A stretch of 64,000 nucleotides of DNA from Opitutus sp. GAS368 (GTDB lineage: Bacteria > Verrucomicrobiota > Verrucomicrobiia > Opitutales > Opitutaceae): contig CAMDOO010000004.1 in assembly GCA_945903545.1 (NCBI GenBank), forward strand, positions 20,523 through 84,522, written 5' to 3'. A program made the position numbers and the translations under genes. A model generated the notes under the pieces. It saw only the letters and a list, made by a program, of their open reading frames with translations. It was not told the origin of the DNA and did no database searches. The stretch's first letter is position 1. The number at the start of each line of letters is the position of its first letter. Shown in pieces: positions 53,156-61,350 of the stretch.

Positions 53156-53355
53156 GGTTGCGGAAGAAATTCTCGGCAACCGAAGCGTGTCCCGGTGGAA
53201 GTACCCCTGTTGCCGGAAAGTGAAAGCGCAGGAAGGGCCCCCAGCGCAAAACAAAAGTGAGGCGATCCCGGGGTGGAGGTCCACCCCGGCTACAGCAGAT
53301 GAAGATCGATGGAGGGCCGGCAGACCTCTGCCGGCCGGACTTGATCAAAATGGCC
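53156..53355. other. guaB-purA spacer with small hairpins
   Basis: About 200 bases. They contain GGGGTGGAGGTCCACCCC (53270-53289) and GGGCCGGCAGACCTCTGCCG followed by GCC (53317-53339), two short perfect hairpins in the minus-strand transcript between guaB and purA. No gene. Confidence 0.5.
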
Positions 53356-54942
53356 CTACACCCCGCTCGCCCGGGTCGAGACTTCGACCACGTCGTGCGG
53401 GGCGGCTTCCTTTTGGCCGGCCGGGCTGACGCGGATGAAACGGGCCTTGGAGCGGAGTTGGGGCAGATTCGCCGCGCCCAAGTAACCCATGCCGCTTTGC
53501 AGGCCGCCGACGAGGTTGGCGAGGACGTCGTCCACGTGGCCGCTGACTTCCTTCAGGGCCTCGATGCCTTCAGCGGTGACCTTGCGGCTGCTGTCGTTCT
53601 TGTCGTGGCCGTAGCGGGCGGCGCTGCCGGCCTTCATGGCGGCCAGCGAGCCCATGCCGCGGTACTGTTTGTAGAACTTGCCGCTGATCTCCATGATCTC
53701 GCCCGGCGCCTCACGGCAGCCGGCGAGCAGGCCGCCGAGGATGACGGCGTCGGCGATGGTGAGGGCCTTGACGATGTCGCCGCTCTTGGTGATGCCGCCG
53801 TCGGCGATCAGCCGGACCTTGCGGCCGCGTTTGCCCGAGGCGGCGACGTGCAGGGCGGTGAGCTGGGGGATGCCGACACCGGCGACGATGCGCGTGGTGC
53901 AGATCGAGCCCGGGCCCTGGCCGACCTTGATGGCGTCGGCGCCGCAGTCGGCGAGGTAGGCCACGCCCTCGGCACTGGTGATGTTGCCCGCGATCAGGGT
54001 GACGTCCCGGTGGGCGCCGCGGACGAGCTTCACGACCTCGCCGACGCCCTTGGTGTGGCCGTGGGCAGTGGAGACGGCGATGGCGTCGACATGCTCGTCC
54101 ATCAGGTTGGCGACATGCTCGAGGATGCGGTCCCGGTCGAGCGAGCCGTCGGGCTTGCGCACCGGGGAAAGGGCTGCGCCCACCACGAGCCGGAAGTCGG
54201 CGTCACGGGCGGGTTTGCGGTTGGTCTTCGACTCGGCGGTGATGCGGACGACGTCGGACTCGGTCACCAGGCCGCGCAGTTTCCCGGCGTCATCGACGAC
54301 GAGCATCTTATTGATCCCGACGTGCCGGGTGAAGAACTGGTCGGCGGCCTTGATCGGGTCGTGGGCGACGGCGCGGTGCTTCTCGGTGATGAGCGAGGCC
54401 CGCGGGGTCATGACCTGCTGCACGGACTTCGACTTGTAGCGGTCCTTGACCACGTTGCCGGAGAGCAGCCCGACCAGGTTCCCCGACTCGTCGACGACGG
54501 GGAAGGTGCTGAAGGCGAACTTGCGCTGCTCGATCATGGCGATGATGTCGCCGATGAGCTTGTCGGGCGTGACGGTGATCGGGTCCTGGATCAGGCCGTG
54601 GATGTGGCGCTTCACGCGGGCCACTTCCTTCACCTGGTCCTTGGGTCCCATGTTGTAATGGATAAGCCCGAGGCCGCCGTTGAGGGCCATGGCCTTGGCC
54701 ATGCGCGCCTCGGTGACGGTGTCCATGTCCGACGAAATGATCGGGATCTGGAGCTTGAGCGCCTCGCTCAGTGAGGTGGAGGTGTCGGCGTCCTTCGGCA
54801 GGATGTCCGAGTACAGCGTGGCCAGGGAAACGTCGTCGAACGTGAGGGCGGTGGGCAGGTTCGCGCGAAAGAACGCGTCGGCCGGGAGGTAGCTCACCGC
54901 ATCGGCGGCGGTGGCGGAGTTTTTCTTGGCAACCTTTGTCAT
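53356..54942 (-). CDS. guaB: Inosine-5'-monophosphate dehydrogenase
   Basis: A 528-residue IMPDH that oxidises IMP to XMP, the first committed step to GMP. A barrel domain ([20 protein letters not shown]) is interrupted by two CBS domains (about residues 105-225: [20 protein letters not shown]). The barrel then resumes with the catalytic loop [20 protein letters not shown] (Cys348), [14 protein letters not shown] and the flap region [26 protein letters not shown] replaces the more usual DSAHGHS. The start at 54942 (MTKVAKKNS) gives normal length. PurA, the AMP-branch enzyme, follows on the same strand. Confidence 0.95.
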   Translation of the reverse strand: MTKVAKKNSATAADAVSYLPADAFFRANLPTALTFDDVSLATLYSDILPKDADTSTSLSEALKLQIPIISSDMDTVTEARMAKAMALNGGLGLIHYNMGPKDQVKEVARVKRHIHGLIQDPITVTPDKLIGDIIAMIEQRKFAFSTFPVVDESGNLVGLLSGNVVKDRYKSKSVQQVMTPRASLITEKHRAVAHDPIKAADQFFTRHVGINKMLVVDDAGKLRGLVTESDVVRITAESKTNRKPARDADFRLVVGAALSPVRKPDGSLDRDRILEHVANLMDEHVDAIAVSTAHGHTKGVGEVVKLVRGAHRDVTLIAGNITSAEGVAYLADCGADAIKVGQGPGSICTTRIVAGVGIPQLTALHVAASGKRGRKVRLIADGGITKSGDIVKALTIADAVILGGLLAGCREAPGEIMEISGKFYKQYRGMGSLAAMKAGSAARYGHDKNDSSRKVTAEGIEALKEVSGHVDDVLANLVGGLQSGMGYLGAANLPQLRSKARFIRVSPAGQKEAAPHDVVEVSTRASGV

Positions 54943-55207
54943 GAGTTGCCGTGAACGGAATAAGCGCGTCTGCCCGAAGCGCAAATGATTTTTGAAACAG
55001 GGTGCGGGTTAGTGGGCTTTCATCGCTTGTCGCTGGCCTCTGTGAGGCCGGCGGATCGGCACCGGGGTCACCGGCCCCGGCTCCAGCCAAAACGAACCAC
55101 TACCCGAGGGTCCGGATCCGTCTATGCCGTGGTTAAACAACCGGTTTGGGCCCAGGCCTTTCATATCGGGGATTGAACCGTTGAATCGGTGGTTAAACGG
55201 TCTGCGG

Positions 55208-56269
55208 GTGCCGTTCCTCCTCCAGTATCGCCGCTACGCCCTGCCTTTTCGGGCGCCGGTCCGCACGGCGCATGGGGTCTGGACGGTGCGCGAGGGTGTC
55301 ATCCTGCGGCTCGAGGACGCGTCCGGGCGGGTCGGGTGGGGTGAGTCGGCGCCGGTGCCGGGTTTCGGGACAGAGACCGCGGACGATGCGGCGGGAGTGT
55401 TGCGGGGTGTGGGCAATCGAATCGAAGCCGATGCCGTGGACACGGTGCCGCTGGAATGGGGCTGCCTGCGGCGCGCGCTGCGAATGGCGCTGTCGGGGCT
55501 GAACGCCGCCGGCCAATCCGCCCCGCAGGACGAGTCGGCGGCTTTCCTGCCCGTGGCGGCCTTGTTGCCTGCCGGAAGGGCCGGGTTGGCGCTGGTGCCG
55601 GTCCAGGTGGAGGCGGGTTTCCGGACCTTCAAATGGAAGGTGGGCGTCGGCGACCCGGCGGATGAACTCGTGCTGCTGGATGACCTGTGCGCCCTGCTGC
55701 CCGCTGGGGCGCGGCTGCGGCTCGACGCCAACGGCGCGTGGGACCGGCGCACGGCCGAGCGCTGGCTGGAACGGTGTGCGGAGCGGCCGGTGGAGTTCGT
55801 GGAGCAACCATGCTTCGCCCTGCGGGCTTCGCAGGGCGGGGGCCGGATCTCCAAGGAGGACGACCTGCTGCTGGGGTTGGCGGGAAGTTTTCCGACGCCG
55901 CTGGCGTTGGATGAATCGATTGCGGGCGATGGAGACGTGGAGCGGTGGGTCGGGGCCGGCTGGCCGGGGGTGTTCGTGGTGAAACCCTCGTTGCACGGCG
56001 ATCTCGCCGGATCGCTGGCGCAGTTGGAAAAGGCCAGGGCGGCGGTGGTTTTCTCTTCGGCCCTCGAGACGGCAGTCGGAATGAAGTCCGCCCTGCGTGC
56101 GGCCTTTGCCTGGCGCGAACCCGGGGCGGCCAAGCCCCGGGCGCTGGGTTTTGGAGTGGCGCCACTTTTTGCCGACGGTCGCTTCGACGGACCCGTCGCC
56201 GCGCCGTTCCTATACCGCGAGGACATCGAGCGCCTGAACCCGGAGGCCGTATGGAACGCGCTGAGCTAG
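55208..56269 (+). CDS. menC: o-Succinylbenzoate synthase MenC
   Basis: A 353-residue enolase-superfamily enzyme that dehydrates SHCHC to o-succinylbenzoate in menaquinone synthesis. The catalytic set is complete: KxK (Lys142/Lys144 in FKWKVG), metal ligands Asp173 (LDANG), Glu199 (VEQP) and Asp235 (ALDES), and the second base Lys259 (VVKPSL), followed by FSSALETAVG. GTG at 55208 (MPFLLQYRRYALPFR) is preferred because homology starts there, though the frame is open to ATG 55124. It overlaps menE by 19 bases. Confidence 0.92.
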   Translation: MPFLLQYRRYALPFRAPVRTAHGVWTVREGVILRLEDASGRVGWGESAPVPGFGTETADDAAGVLRGVGNRIEADAVDTVPLEWGCLRRALRMALSGLNAAGQSAPQDESAAFLPVAALLPAGRAGLALVPVQVEAGFRTFKWKVGVGDPADELVLLDDLCALLPAGARLRLDANGAWDRRTAERWLERCAERPVEFVEQPCFALRASQGGGRISKEDDLLLGLAGSFPTPLALDESIAGDGDVERWVGAGWPGVFVVKPSLHGDLAGSLAQLEKARAAVVFSSALETAVGMKSALRAAFAWREPGAAKPRALGFGVAPLFADGRFDGPVAAPFLYREDIERLNPEAVWNALS

Positions 56270-57480
56270 CGCGGGTTTTGCGCGTTGCCGCGCAAAACCT
56301 GGCCTCCCCGGACGGGGAGGGGGACCTACCCGTGGTTGTCTGCGAACGCGATCCGGTGCGTTTCATGCAGGTATTTGCCGCTGCCGCGGCCGGCACGGGG
56401 CCGGTCTTTCTCGCGGATCCGTCCTGGGGCACCGCCGAGCGGGCGACCTTGGATCAGGTCGCGCGATCTCAAATCTCAAATTTGAAATCTCAAATGCAGC
56501 GAGCCTGGCTCGCTGTCCCGACCGGCGGGAGCAGCGGGAGCATCCGGTTCGCGCGGCACGATCAGGATACGATCGCGGCGGCGGTGGGTGGCTTCACCCG
56601 GCATTTTAGCGTGGAGCGGGTCAATGCGGTCGGACTGCTGCCGCTGCATCACGTGAGCGGCCTGATGGCTTGGATGCGCTGTGCGTTGACCGGTGGCGAA
56701 TATCGGCCGTGGAGTTGGGATGACCTGCTGTCCGGCCAGCGCCCCGCTCTGGAACCCGGCGATTGGTTTTTGTCCCTCGTGCCGACCCAGCTCCAGCGCC
56801 TGCTTGGTTCGACGGCGGCGGTCGACTGGCTGCGCCGTTTCCGGGTGATCTCGGTCGGAGGCGGACCGGTCTGGGCCGAGCTCGCAAACGCGGCGGCCGA
56901 GGCGCGCTTGCCCGTGTCGCTGGGCTACGGCCTGACCGAGACGATGGCCATGGTGGCGGCCCAGCGGCCGGAGGAATTCGCCACGGGCGACCGCAGTGCC
57001 GGCCGAGCCATGCCGCACGCGGGCATCACGATCAATGCGGAGGGCGCGGTCAGCATCACCGGTGATTCGATTTTTCGCGGTTATTGGCCGGAGGAAAACC
57101 GGGCGCGGAGTTTTGTGACGTCCGATGTCGGAAGCCTCGATGTCTCGGGGAGACTGCAGCTCCTTGGCCGCCGTGATGCGGTCATCATCACCGGCGGAAA
57201 AAAGGTGCAACCCGAGGAAGTCGAGGCTGCGCTGCGGGCGACCGGCCTGTTCCCGGATGTGGTCGTCATCGGAATCGCGGACCGGGAGTGGGGCGAGGCG
57301 GTGGTGGCGTGTCATCCGGCGGGAGCGGCCGTGGATGCTGCGCGGGTTTCCGGTCTGTTGGCGGCGCTCGCGCCGTACAAGCGGCCGAAACGTTATGTCG
57401 CGGTGTCCGAATGGCCGCGGAACGGGCAGGGGAAGGTCAACCGCGCCGCGCTCCGGGCGGCGGTGGCGGACAAGAGGTAG
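56251..57480 (+). CDS. menE: o-Succinylbenzoate--CoA ligase MenE
   Basis: A 409-residue adenylate-forming enzyme that makes OSB-CoA. The ATP loop reads VPTGGSSGSIRFA, then LLPLHHVSGLMAWMRCALTG, LGYGLTETMAMVAA, DVGSLDVSGRLQLLGRRDAV, IITGGKKVQPEEVEAAL and the C-terminal catalytic Lys in NGQGKVNR. An AT-rich stretch (56465-56494) inserted just before the ATP loop encodes SQISNLKSQM and has the sequence of an intergenic repeat. Its TAG stop lies in a GGTAGGG word. It overlaps menC. Confidence 0.92.
   Translation: MERAELARVLRVAAQNLASPDGEGDLPVVVCERDPVRFMQVFAAAAAGTGPVFLADPSWGTAERATLDQVARSQISNLKSQMQRAWLAVPTGGSSGSIRFARHDQDTIAAAVGGFTRHFSVERVNAVGLLPLHHVSGLMAWMRCALTGGEYRPWSWDDLLSGQRPALEPGDWFLSLVPTQLQRLLGSTAAVDWLRRFRVISVGGGPVWAELANAAAEARLPVSLGYGLTETMAMVAAQRPEEFATGDRSAGRAMPHAGITINAEGAVSITGDSIFRGYWPEENRARSFVTSDVGSLDVSGRLQLLGRRDAVIITGGKKVQPEEVEAALRATGLFPDVVVIGIADREWGEAVVACHPAGAAVDAARVSGLLAALAPYKRPKRYVAVSEWPRNGQGKVNRAALRAAVADKR
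56465..56494 (+). repeat. ATCTCAAAT-word palindrome inside menE
   Basis: GATCTCAAATCTCAAATTTG followed by AAATCTCAAAT, containing TCAAATTTGA as a perfect centre. Its base composition (about 27% GC) contrasts sharply with the flanking ~70% GC. It is in frame and translated as a ~10-residue surface loop. Confidence 0.75.
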
Positions 57481-57600
57481 GGTTGCCTCGACGGCGGCCA
57501 CGGCCAGCGGGCGGAGGTACTCACGCCAGAGCCGCGCGGCGAAGCGACGGAATTTGGCTTTCATTTGCCACGTTGCGACCGGGGGCAGGCAGGGAAGTTC

Positions 57601-57633
57601 AAAAAAAACGGCGGCGGATGTGATCCGCCGCCG
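57601..57633 (-). terminator. Rho-independent terminator of the esterase gene
   Basis: On the minus strand: CGGCGGCGGATCACATCCGC / CGCCG followed by eight T. It is a strong stem directly downstream of the esterase stop codon. Confidence 0.88.
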
Positions 57634-57634
57634 A

Positions 57635-57662
57635 AGGTAGGAGCGGCTTTACGCCGCGATCA
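57635..57662 (+). repeat. GGTAGGG-family hairpin variant
   Basis: GGTAGGAGCGGCTTTACGCC followed by GCGATCAT: stem GCGGC/GCCGC with conserved flanks GGTAGG and GCGAT. Confidence 0.6.
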
Positions 57663-57671
57663 TGGCCTCGC

Positions 57672-59009
57672 TCACTTCTTGAATAGCAGCGGGGCGAGAT
57701 CGCGGAGGTGATAGCGCCAGACGGTCCACTCGTGGCGGCCTTCGCCCACGATGAACTCGTGCTTGATGCCGGCCTTGGTCAGCGCCTCGTCGAACACCTT
57801 GTCGCCCGGGCCCGTGAGCGTGTCGTCCTTGCCGACCGCCATCCACAGCAGCTTCCACTGCTTGTTGATCGCGGCGGGATCTTTCACGGCGTTGGGGTAC
57901 TGGGTGGCGAAGTTGCCGCCGGCGGCCGGGCTCATGAGGCCGACGTAGCGGAAGAGCTCGGGACGGCTGAAGGCGATGTTGATGGTCTGGCCGCCGCCCA
58001 TGGAGAGGCCGGCGATGGCGCGCATATCGACTTTCTTCGAGACCTTGTAGTTGGCCTCGACGAGGGGGAGGACGTCCTCAAGCAGGTCGCGGCCGAAGAG
58101 GCTCAGCGTGGCGGGACCACCCTGGCCGCCGCCGGGACCACCGGCGCCGGGTGCGGGTGCAGCCGGGGCTGCAGCCACCGTACCGGCCGCGGGAACCGCG
58201 GGAGCAGCCGGAGCGGCGGCGGGCGGCGTGACGGCGTTTTTGGTCGGGCCGGTCCAGAAACTCTGGATCGTGTAGCCGAGGGGCATCACGACGACCATCG
58301 GCACGGCCTTCTTCTCGGCGATGAGGTTGTCGAGGATGTTGTTGGCGCGCCCGATCATGGTCCAGCCGGTCTCGATGTCGACGGCGCCGTGCATGAGATA
58401 GAGGACGGGGTAGTTCTTGCCCTTGTCGTAGCCGGGGGGCGTGTAGATCCAGACGGTGCGGGCGACGCCCATCGTCTTGGAGACGTAGGGAACAATGCGC
58501 ACCTCGCCGTGCGGCACGGCCTTCACGTCATAGAACTGCGGGCCGTCGCCGGGCAACTGGACGACGCTGACGGGGCCGAAGTTGCCGTAGCCGTACTTGG
58601 TGTTGGGATTGCGCGGGTCGAGGGCGACGACGCCGTCGACGTTGAACGCGTAGGTGTAGATGTCGGGATCGAGCGGTCCGACCTTGGCGGTCCAGACGCC
58701 GGCGGCGTCCTTGGTCATGTCGATCGGAGTTTTGCCGCCCATCTCGCCCGTCAGCCGCACGACCTGGGCGTTGGGGGCGGAGTAGCGGAAGGTGATGGTG
58801 CGGTCGGCGCCGATTTCCGGCGAAGCAATGGCATTGCCGCGGCCACCGCGGCCACCGGCGCCGCCACCACCGCCACGGCCGGCGGCGGGGGCAGCGCCGG
58901 GAGCAGCGGGGGCTTGGACAGGAGCCTGGGCGGAGAGCGAGGCGGCGGTGAGACACACGGCGGCAGCCAGAAGGGCGAGCCGAAGTGGGGAGGGATGGGG
59001 ATTTTTCAT
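57672..59009 (-). CDS. Secreted esterase with N-terminal Ig-like/CBM48 domain
   Basis: A 445-residue exported protein. The signal peptide (LRLALLAAAVCLTAASLSAQ) is followed by an Ala/Pro then Gly/Arg-rich linker (residues ~30-60). Next is an early-set beta domain like those on glycogen-branching and feruloyl-esterase proteins (ITFRYSAPNAQVVRLTGEMG), then an esterase-D-type alpha/beta hydrolase: YPVLYLMHGAVDIETGW, IAGLSMGGGQTINIAFSRPE (Ser nucleophile) and GRHEWTVWRYHLRDL (catalytic His). An Ala/Pro/Gly-rich insert splits the hydrolase before LSLFGRDLLEDVLPLVEANY. The likely substrate is a plant or algal polysaccharide ester. Start 59009. Confidence 0.88.
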   Translation of the reverse strand: MKNPHPSPLRLALLAAAVCLTAASLSAQAPVQAPAAPGAAPAAGRGGGGGAGGRGGRGNAIASPEIGADRTITFRYSAPNAQVVRLTGEMGGKTPIDMTKDAAGVWTAKVGPLDPDIYTYAFNVDGVVALDPRNPNTKYGYGNFGPVSVVQLPGDGPQFYDVKAVPHGEVRIVPYVSKTMGVARTVWIYTPPGYDKGKNYPVLYLMHGAVDIETGWTMIGRANNILDNLIAEKKAVPMVVVMPLGYTIQSFWTGPTKNAVTPPAAAPAAPAVPAAGTVAAAPAAPAPGAGGPGGGQGGPATLSLFGRDLLEDVLPLVEANYKVSKKVDMRAIAGLSMGGGQTINIAFSRPELFRYVGLMSPAAGGNFATQYPNAVKDPAAINKQWKLLWMAVGKDDTLTGPGDKVFDEALTKAGIKHEFIVGEGRHEWTVWRYHLRDLAPLLFKK

Positions 59010-59111
59010 GAGGGAAGGAAACTTTGCGGCCGAGAAACTATCATGGGCACCGGGGAGGGTCTTGAACGACGGGGCCAAACCTTGGGTGAAGAGAGGCGGG
59101 GTGCAATCCGA

Positions 59112-59321
59112 TCAGCCGGCCTGGACCGACGCGGCGAGCGCAGGCGGCAGGGGTGCGCGCTGCCGGTGGCGACTGGAGATGCAGGCATGCTCGGGGCGGG
59201 CGCGGCCGGCGAGTTTCTGGGCCGGGCCGAGGCGGGTGAGCTCAAAGGCGAGGGCGAAGAAGTCCACGCCCACCACATCAGTGTCGGCAAAATGGATCGT
59301 GCGGTCGTAAACGAAAGGCAT
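59112..59321 (-). pseudogene. Hotdog thioesterase (DHNA-CoA thioesterase-like), internally deleted
   Basis: A 69-residue frame that joins the N-terminal ~22 residues of a 4HBT/hotdog thioesterase (MPFVYDRTIHFADTDVVGV, with the catalytic-loop Asp) directly to the C-terminal ~47 (AFELTRLGPAQKLAGRARPE, then HACISS and RAPLPPALAASVQAG). The ~70-80 residues that form the central hotdog helix and most strands are missing, so no fold is possible. Its relatives include 1,4-dihydroxy-2-naphthoyl-CoA thioesterases (MenI), which act one step after MenB in the pathway served by neighbouring menC and menE. It is an in-frame internal deletion. Confidence 0.7.
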
Positions 59322-59331
59322 GGGGGTAAGG

Positions 59332-59449
59332 CCGGTGACGGGTGACAGGTGCCGGGTGACGAGAATGAGGGCCATCACGAATCCGGGCCCGGATCGTCCG
59401 GTCGACTGGATTCTCCAGTCTTGTCACCCGTCACCTGTCACCCGTCACT
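59332..59449. repeat. GTGACGGG-word inverted repeat upstream of polX
   Basis: The left arm GGTGACGGGTGACAGGTGCC followed by GGGTGACGAG pairs with the right arm CTTGTCACCCGTCACCTGTC followed by ACCCGTCAC. The loop is about 60 bases. It ends just before the polX start. Confidence 0.82.
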
Positions 59450-59458
59450 CTTTCAGCC

Positions 59459-61258
59459 ATGACCAAGAACGAGATCGCCGATGCCCTGGCGGAGATCGGC
59501 ACGCTGCTGGAACTGAAGGGGGAGAACCCGTTCAAGGTGCGGGCCTACCAGGCCGGCGCGCGGGTGCTGGAGGCGATCGAGGAGGCGGAGCTGGCGCGGC
59601 TGATCGCGGCGGGCGAGCTCATGAGCGTGAAGGGCATCGGCGAGGCGCTGGCGCAGAAGATCGGCGAGCTGCACGGCACGGGCCGGCTGGAATTCCTGGA
59701 GAAGCTGCGCGCCTCGGTCGCGCCCGGGCTGGTGGAGATGCTCGAGGTGCCCGGTCTCGGCCCGAAGAAGATCCGCGCCTTGCACGACAAGCTGGGCCTG
59801 GCGGATCTCGCGGCGCTGGCCGCGGCCTGCGAGGACGGCCGGGTGGCGGCGCTGGACGGCTTCGGCGAGAAGACGCAGGAAAAGATCCTGGCCGGCCTCG
59901 CGCACCGCGAGGCCTACGGCAAAAGACATCTCTGGTGGCTGGCGGCGGAAATCGCCCAGCCAATCGTGCAGGGGCTGCGTGCGCTGCCGGGTGTGAAGCA
60001 CGCCGAGGCGGCGGGCAGCCTGCGCCGCGGCATGGAGACCGTGGGCGACCTCGATTTCCTCGTGGCGGCGGCCGACGTGGCTCCGGTCGTGGAGTGGTTC
60101 ACGACGCTGCCGCGCGTGCAGGAGGTCACGGCGAAGGGAGAAACCAAGGCCAGCGTCCGCTTCGAGAGCGGCCTGCAGGCCGACCTGCGGATCGTGCCGG
60201 AGGAGCAGTTCGTCTTCGCGCTGCACCATTTCACCGGGTCCAAGGACCACAACGTGCAGATGCGCCAGCGGGCGCTCGCCCGCGGCCTGCGGCTGAGCGA
60301 GTGGGGGCTGGTTCCCGCCCAAGCGCGGGAACCAGATGCCGGAACCGCCGGGGCGGTTCCGGGGACGGTTAAGGCGGCGGTCGCCCAGACGGCGGCGTCG
60401 GACCGCGTGGTGGTGCGGACGGAAGTCGAATTATTCAAGAAGCTCGGCCTGCACTTCATCCCGCCGGAGTTGCGCGAGGGGATGGGGGAGATCGAGGAGT
60501 CGGAAAAGGGTGAGCTGCCGCAGCTGGTCGAGGCCGGCGATTTGCGCGGGGCGTTTCACAACCACACCACGGCGTCGGATGGACGGAATACCCTCGTCGA
60601 GATGGTGGCCGCGGCCGAGGCCCTCGGCTGGGAGTACCTCGGGATCGCCGACCACTCCAAGTCGAGCTTCCAGGCGAACGGGCTCACCGAGGAACGCTTG
60701 CTGGCGCAGGTGGAGGAGATCCGCGCCCTGAACGCGTCGCAGCGTTTCAAGACCCACGTCTTTACGGGCACGGAGTGCGACATCCTGGCCGACGGCCGGC
60801 TCGATTTTTCAGCCGAGATCTTCGGTCAGCTCGATTGCGTGGTCGTGTCGGTGCACAACGCTTTTTCCCAGGACGAGGCGACGATGACGGCACGCATCAT
60901 CCGGGCGATCGAGCAGCCGCACGTGACGATGCTCGGGCACCTGACGGGCCGCCTGCTGCTGCGGCGCGAGTCCTACCGCGTCGATGCGGCGAAGGTGATC
61001 GATGCGGCGATCGCGAACGGCGTGATCATTGAGCTCAACGCGAGCCCGTGGCGGCTCGACATGGACTGGCGCCTCTGGCGCAAGGCCGCGGCCAAGGGCC
61101 TCCTCTGCTCGATCAATCCCGACGCGCACGAGACCGCCGGGCTGGAGCACGTCCGCGCCGGGATCAACGCCGCCCGCAAGGGCTGGCTGATGAAGGAGAA
61201 TATCCTCAACACCCGGCCGAAGTCGGCGGTGGTGAAGTATTTGGAGGGCAAAAAGTGA
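59459..61258 (+). CDS. polX: DNA polymerase X with PHP domain
   Basis: A 599-residue family X repair polymerase with a C-terminal PHP nuclease domain. The N-terminal helix-hairpin-helix region ([38 protein letters not shown]) precedes the polymerase motif [19 protein letters not shown] (Asp197, Asp199) and the third Asp (LQADLRIVP, Asp242). The PHP domain has HNHTTASDG (His367, His369), [32 protein letters not shown] and INPDAH, a full metal set for 3'-5' exonuclease or AP-endonuclease activity. A Pro/Ala linker sits at ~290-310. Its TGA stop lies inside a GTGACG repeat word. Confidence 0.93.
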   Translation: MTKNEIADALAEIGTLLELKGENPFKVRAYQAGARVLEAIEEAELARLIAAGELMSVKGIGEALAQKIGELHGTGRLEFLEKLRASVAPGLVEMLEVPGLGPKKIRALHDKLGLADLAALAAACEDGRVAALDGFGEKTQEKILAGLAHREAYGKRHLWWLAAEIAQPIVQGLRALPGVKHAEAAGSLRRGMETVGDLDFLVAAADVAPVVEWFTTLPRVQEVTAKGETKASVRFESGLQADLRIVPEEQFVFALHHFTGSKDHNVQMRQRALARGLRLSEWGLVPAQAREPDAGTAGAVPGTVKAAVAQTAASDRVVVRTEVELFKKLGLHFIPPELREGMGEIEESEKGELPQLVEAGDLRGAFHNHTTASDGRNTLVEMVAAAEALGWEYLGIADHSKSSFQANGLTEERLLAQVEEIRALNASQRFKTHVFTGTECDILADGRLDFSAEIFGQLDCVVVSVHNAFSQDEATMTARIIRAIEQPHVTMLGHLTGRLLLRRESYRVDAAKVIDAAIANGVIIELNASPWRLDMDWRLWRKAAAKGLLCSINPDAHETAGLEHVRAGINAARKGWLMKENILNTRPKSAVVKYLEGKK

Positions 61259-61335
61259 CGAGTGACACGTGACGAGTGACGAGACTGCCCGGGCGACTTC
61301 CTGTTCGGAAGTTCTCGTCACTCGTCACCCGTCAC
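61255..61335. repeat. GTGACGAG-word inverted repeat downstream of polX
   Basis: The left arm GTGACGAGTGACACGTGACG followed by AGTGACGAG pairs with the right arm CTCGTCACTCGTCACCCGTC followed by AC. The loop is about 28 bases. With the copy at 59332 it brackets polX. Confidence 0.82.
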
Positions 61336-61350
61336 TGCGGCCTCCGCCGC

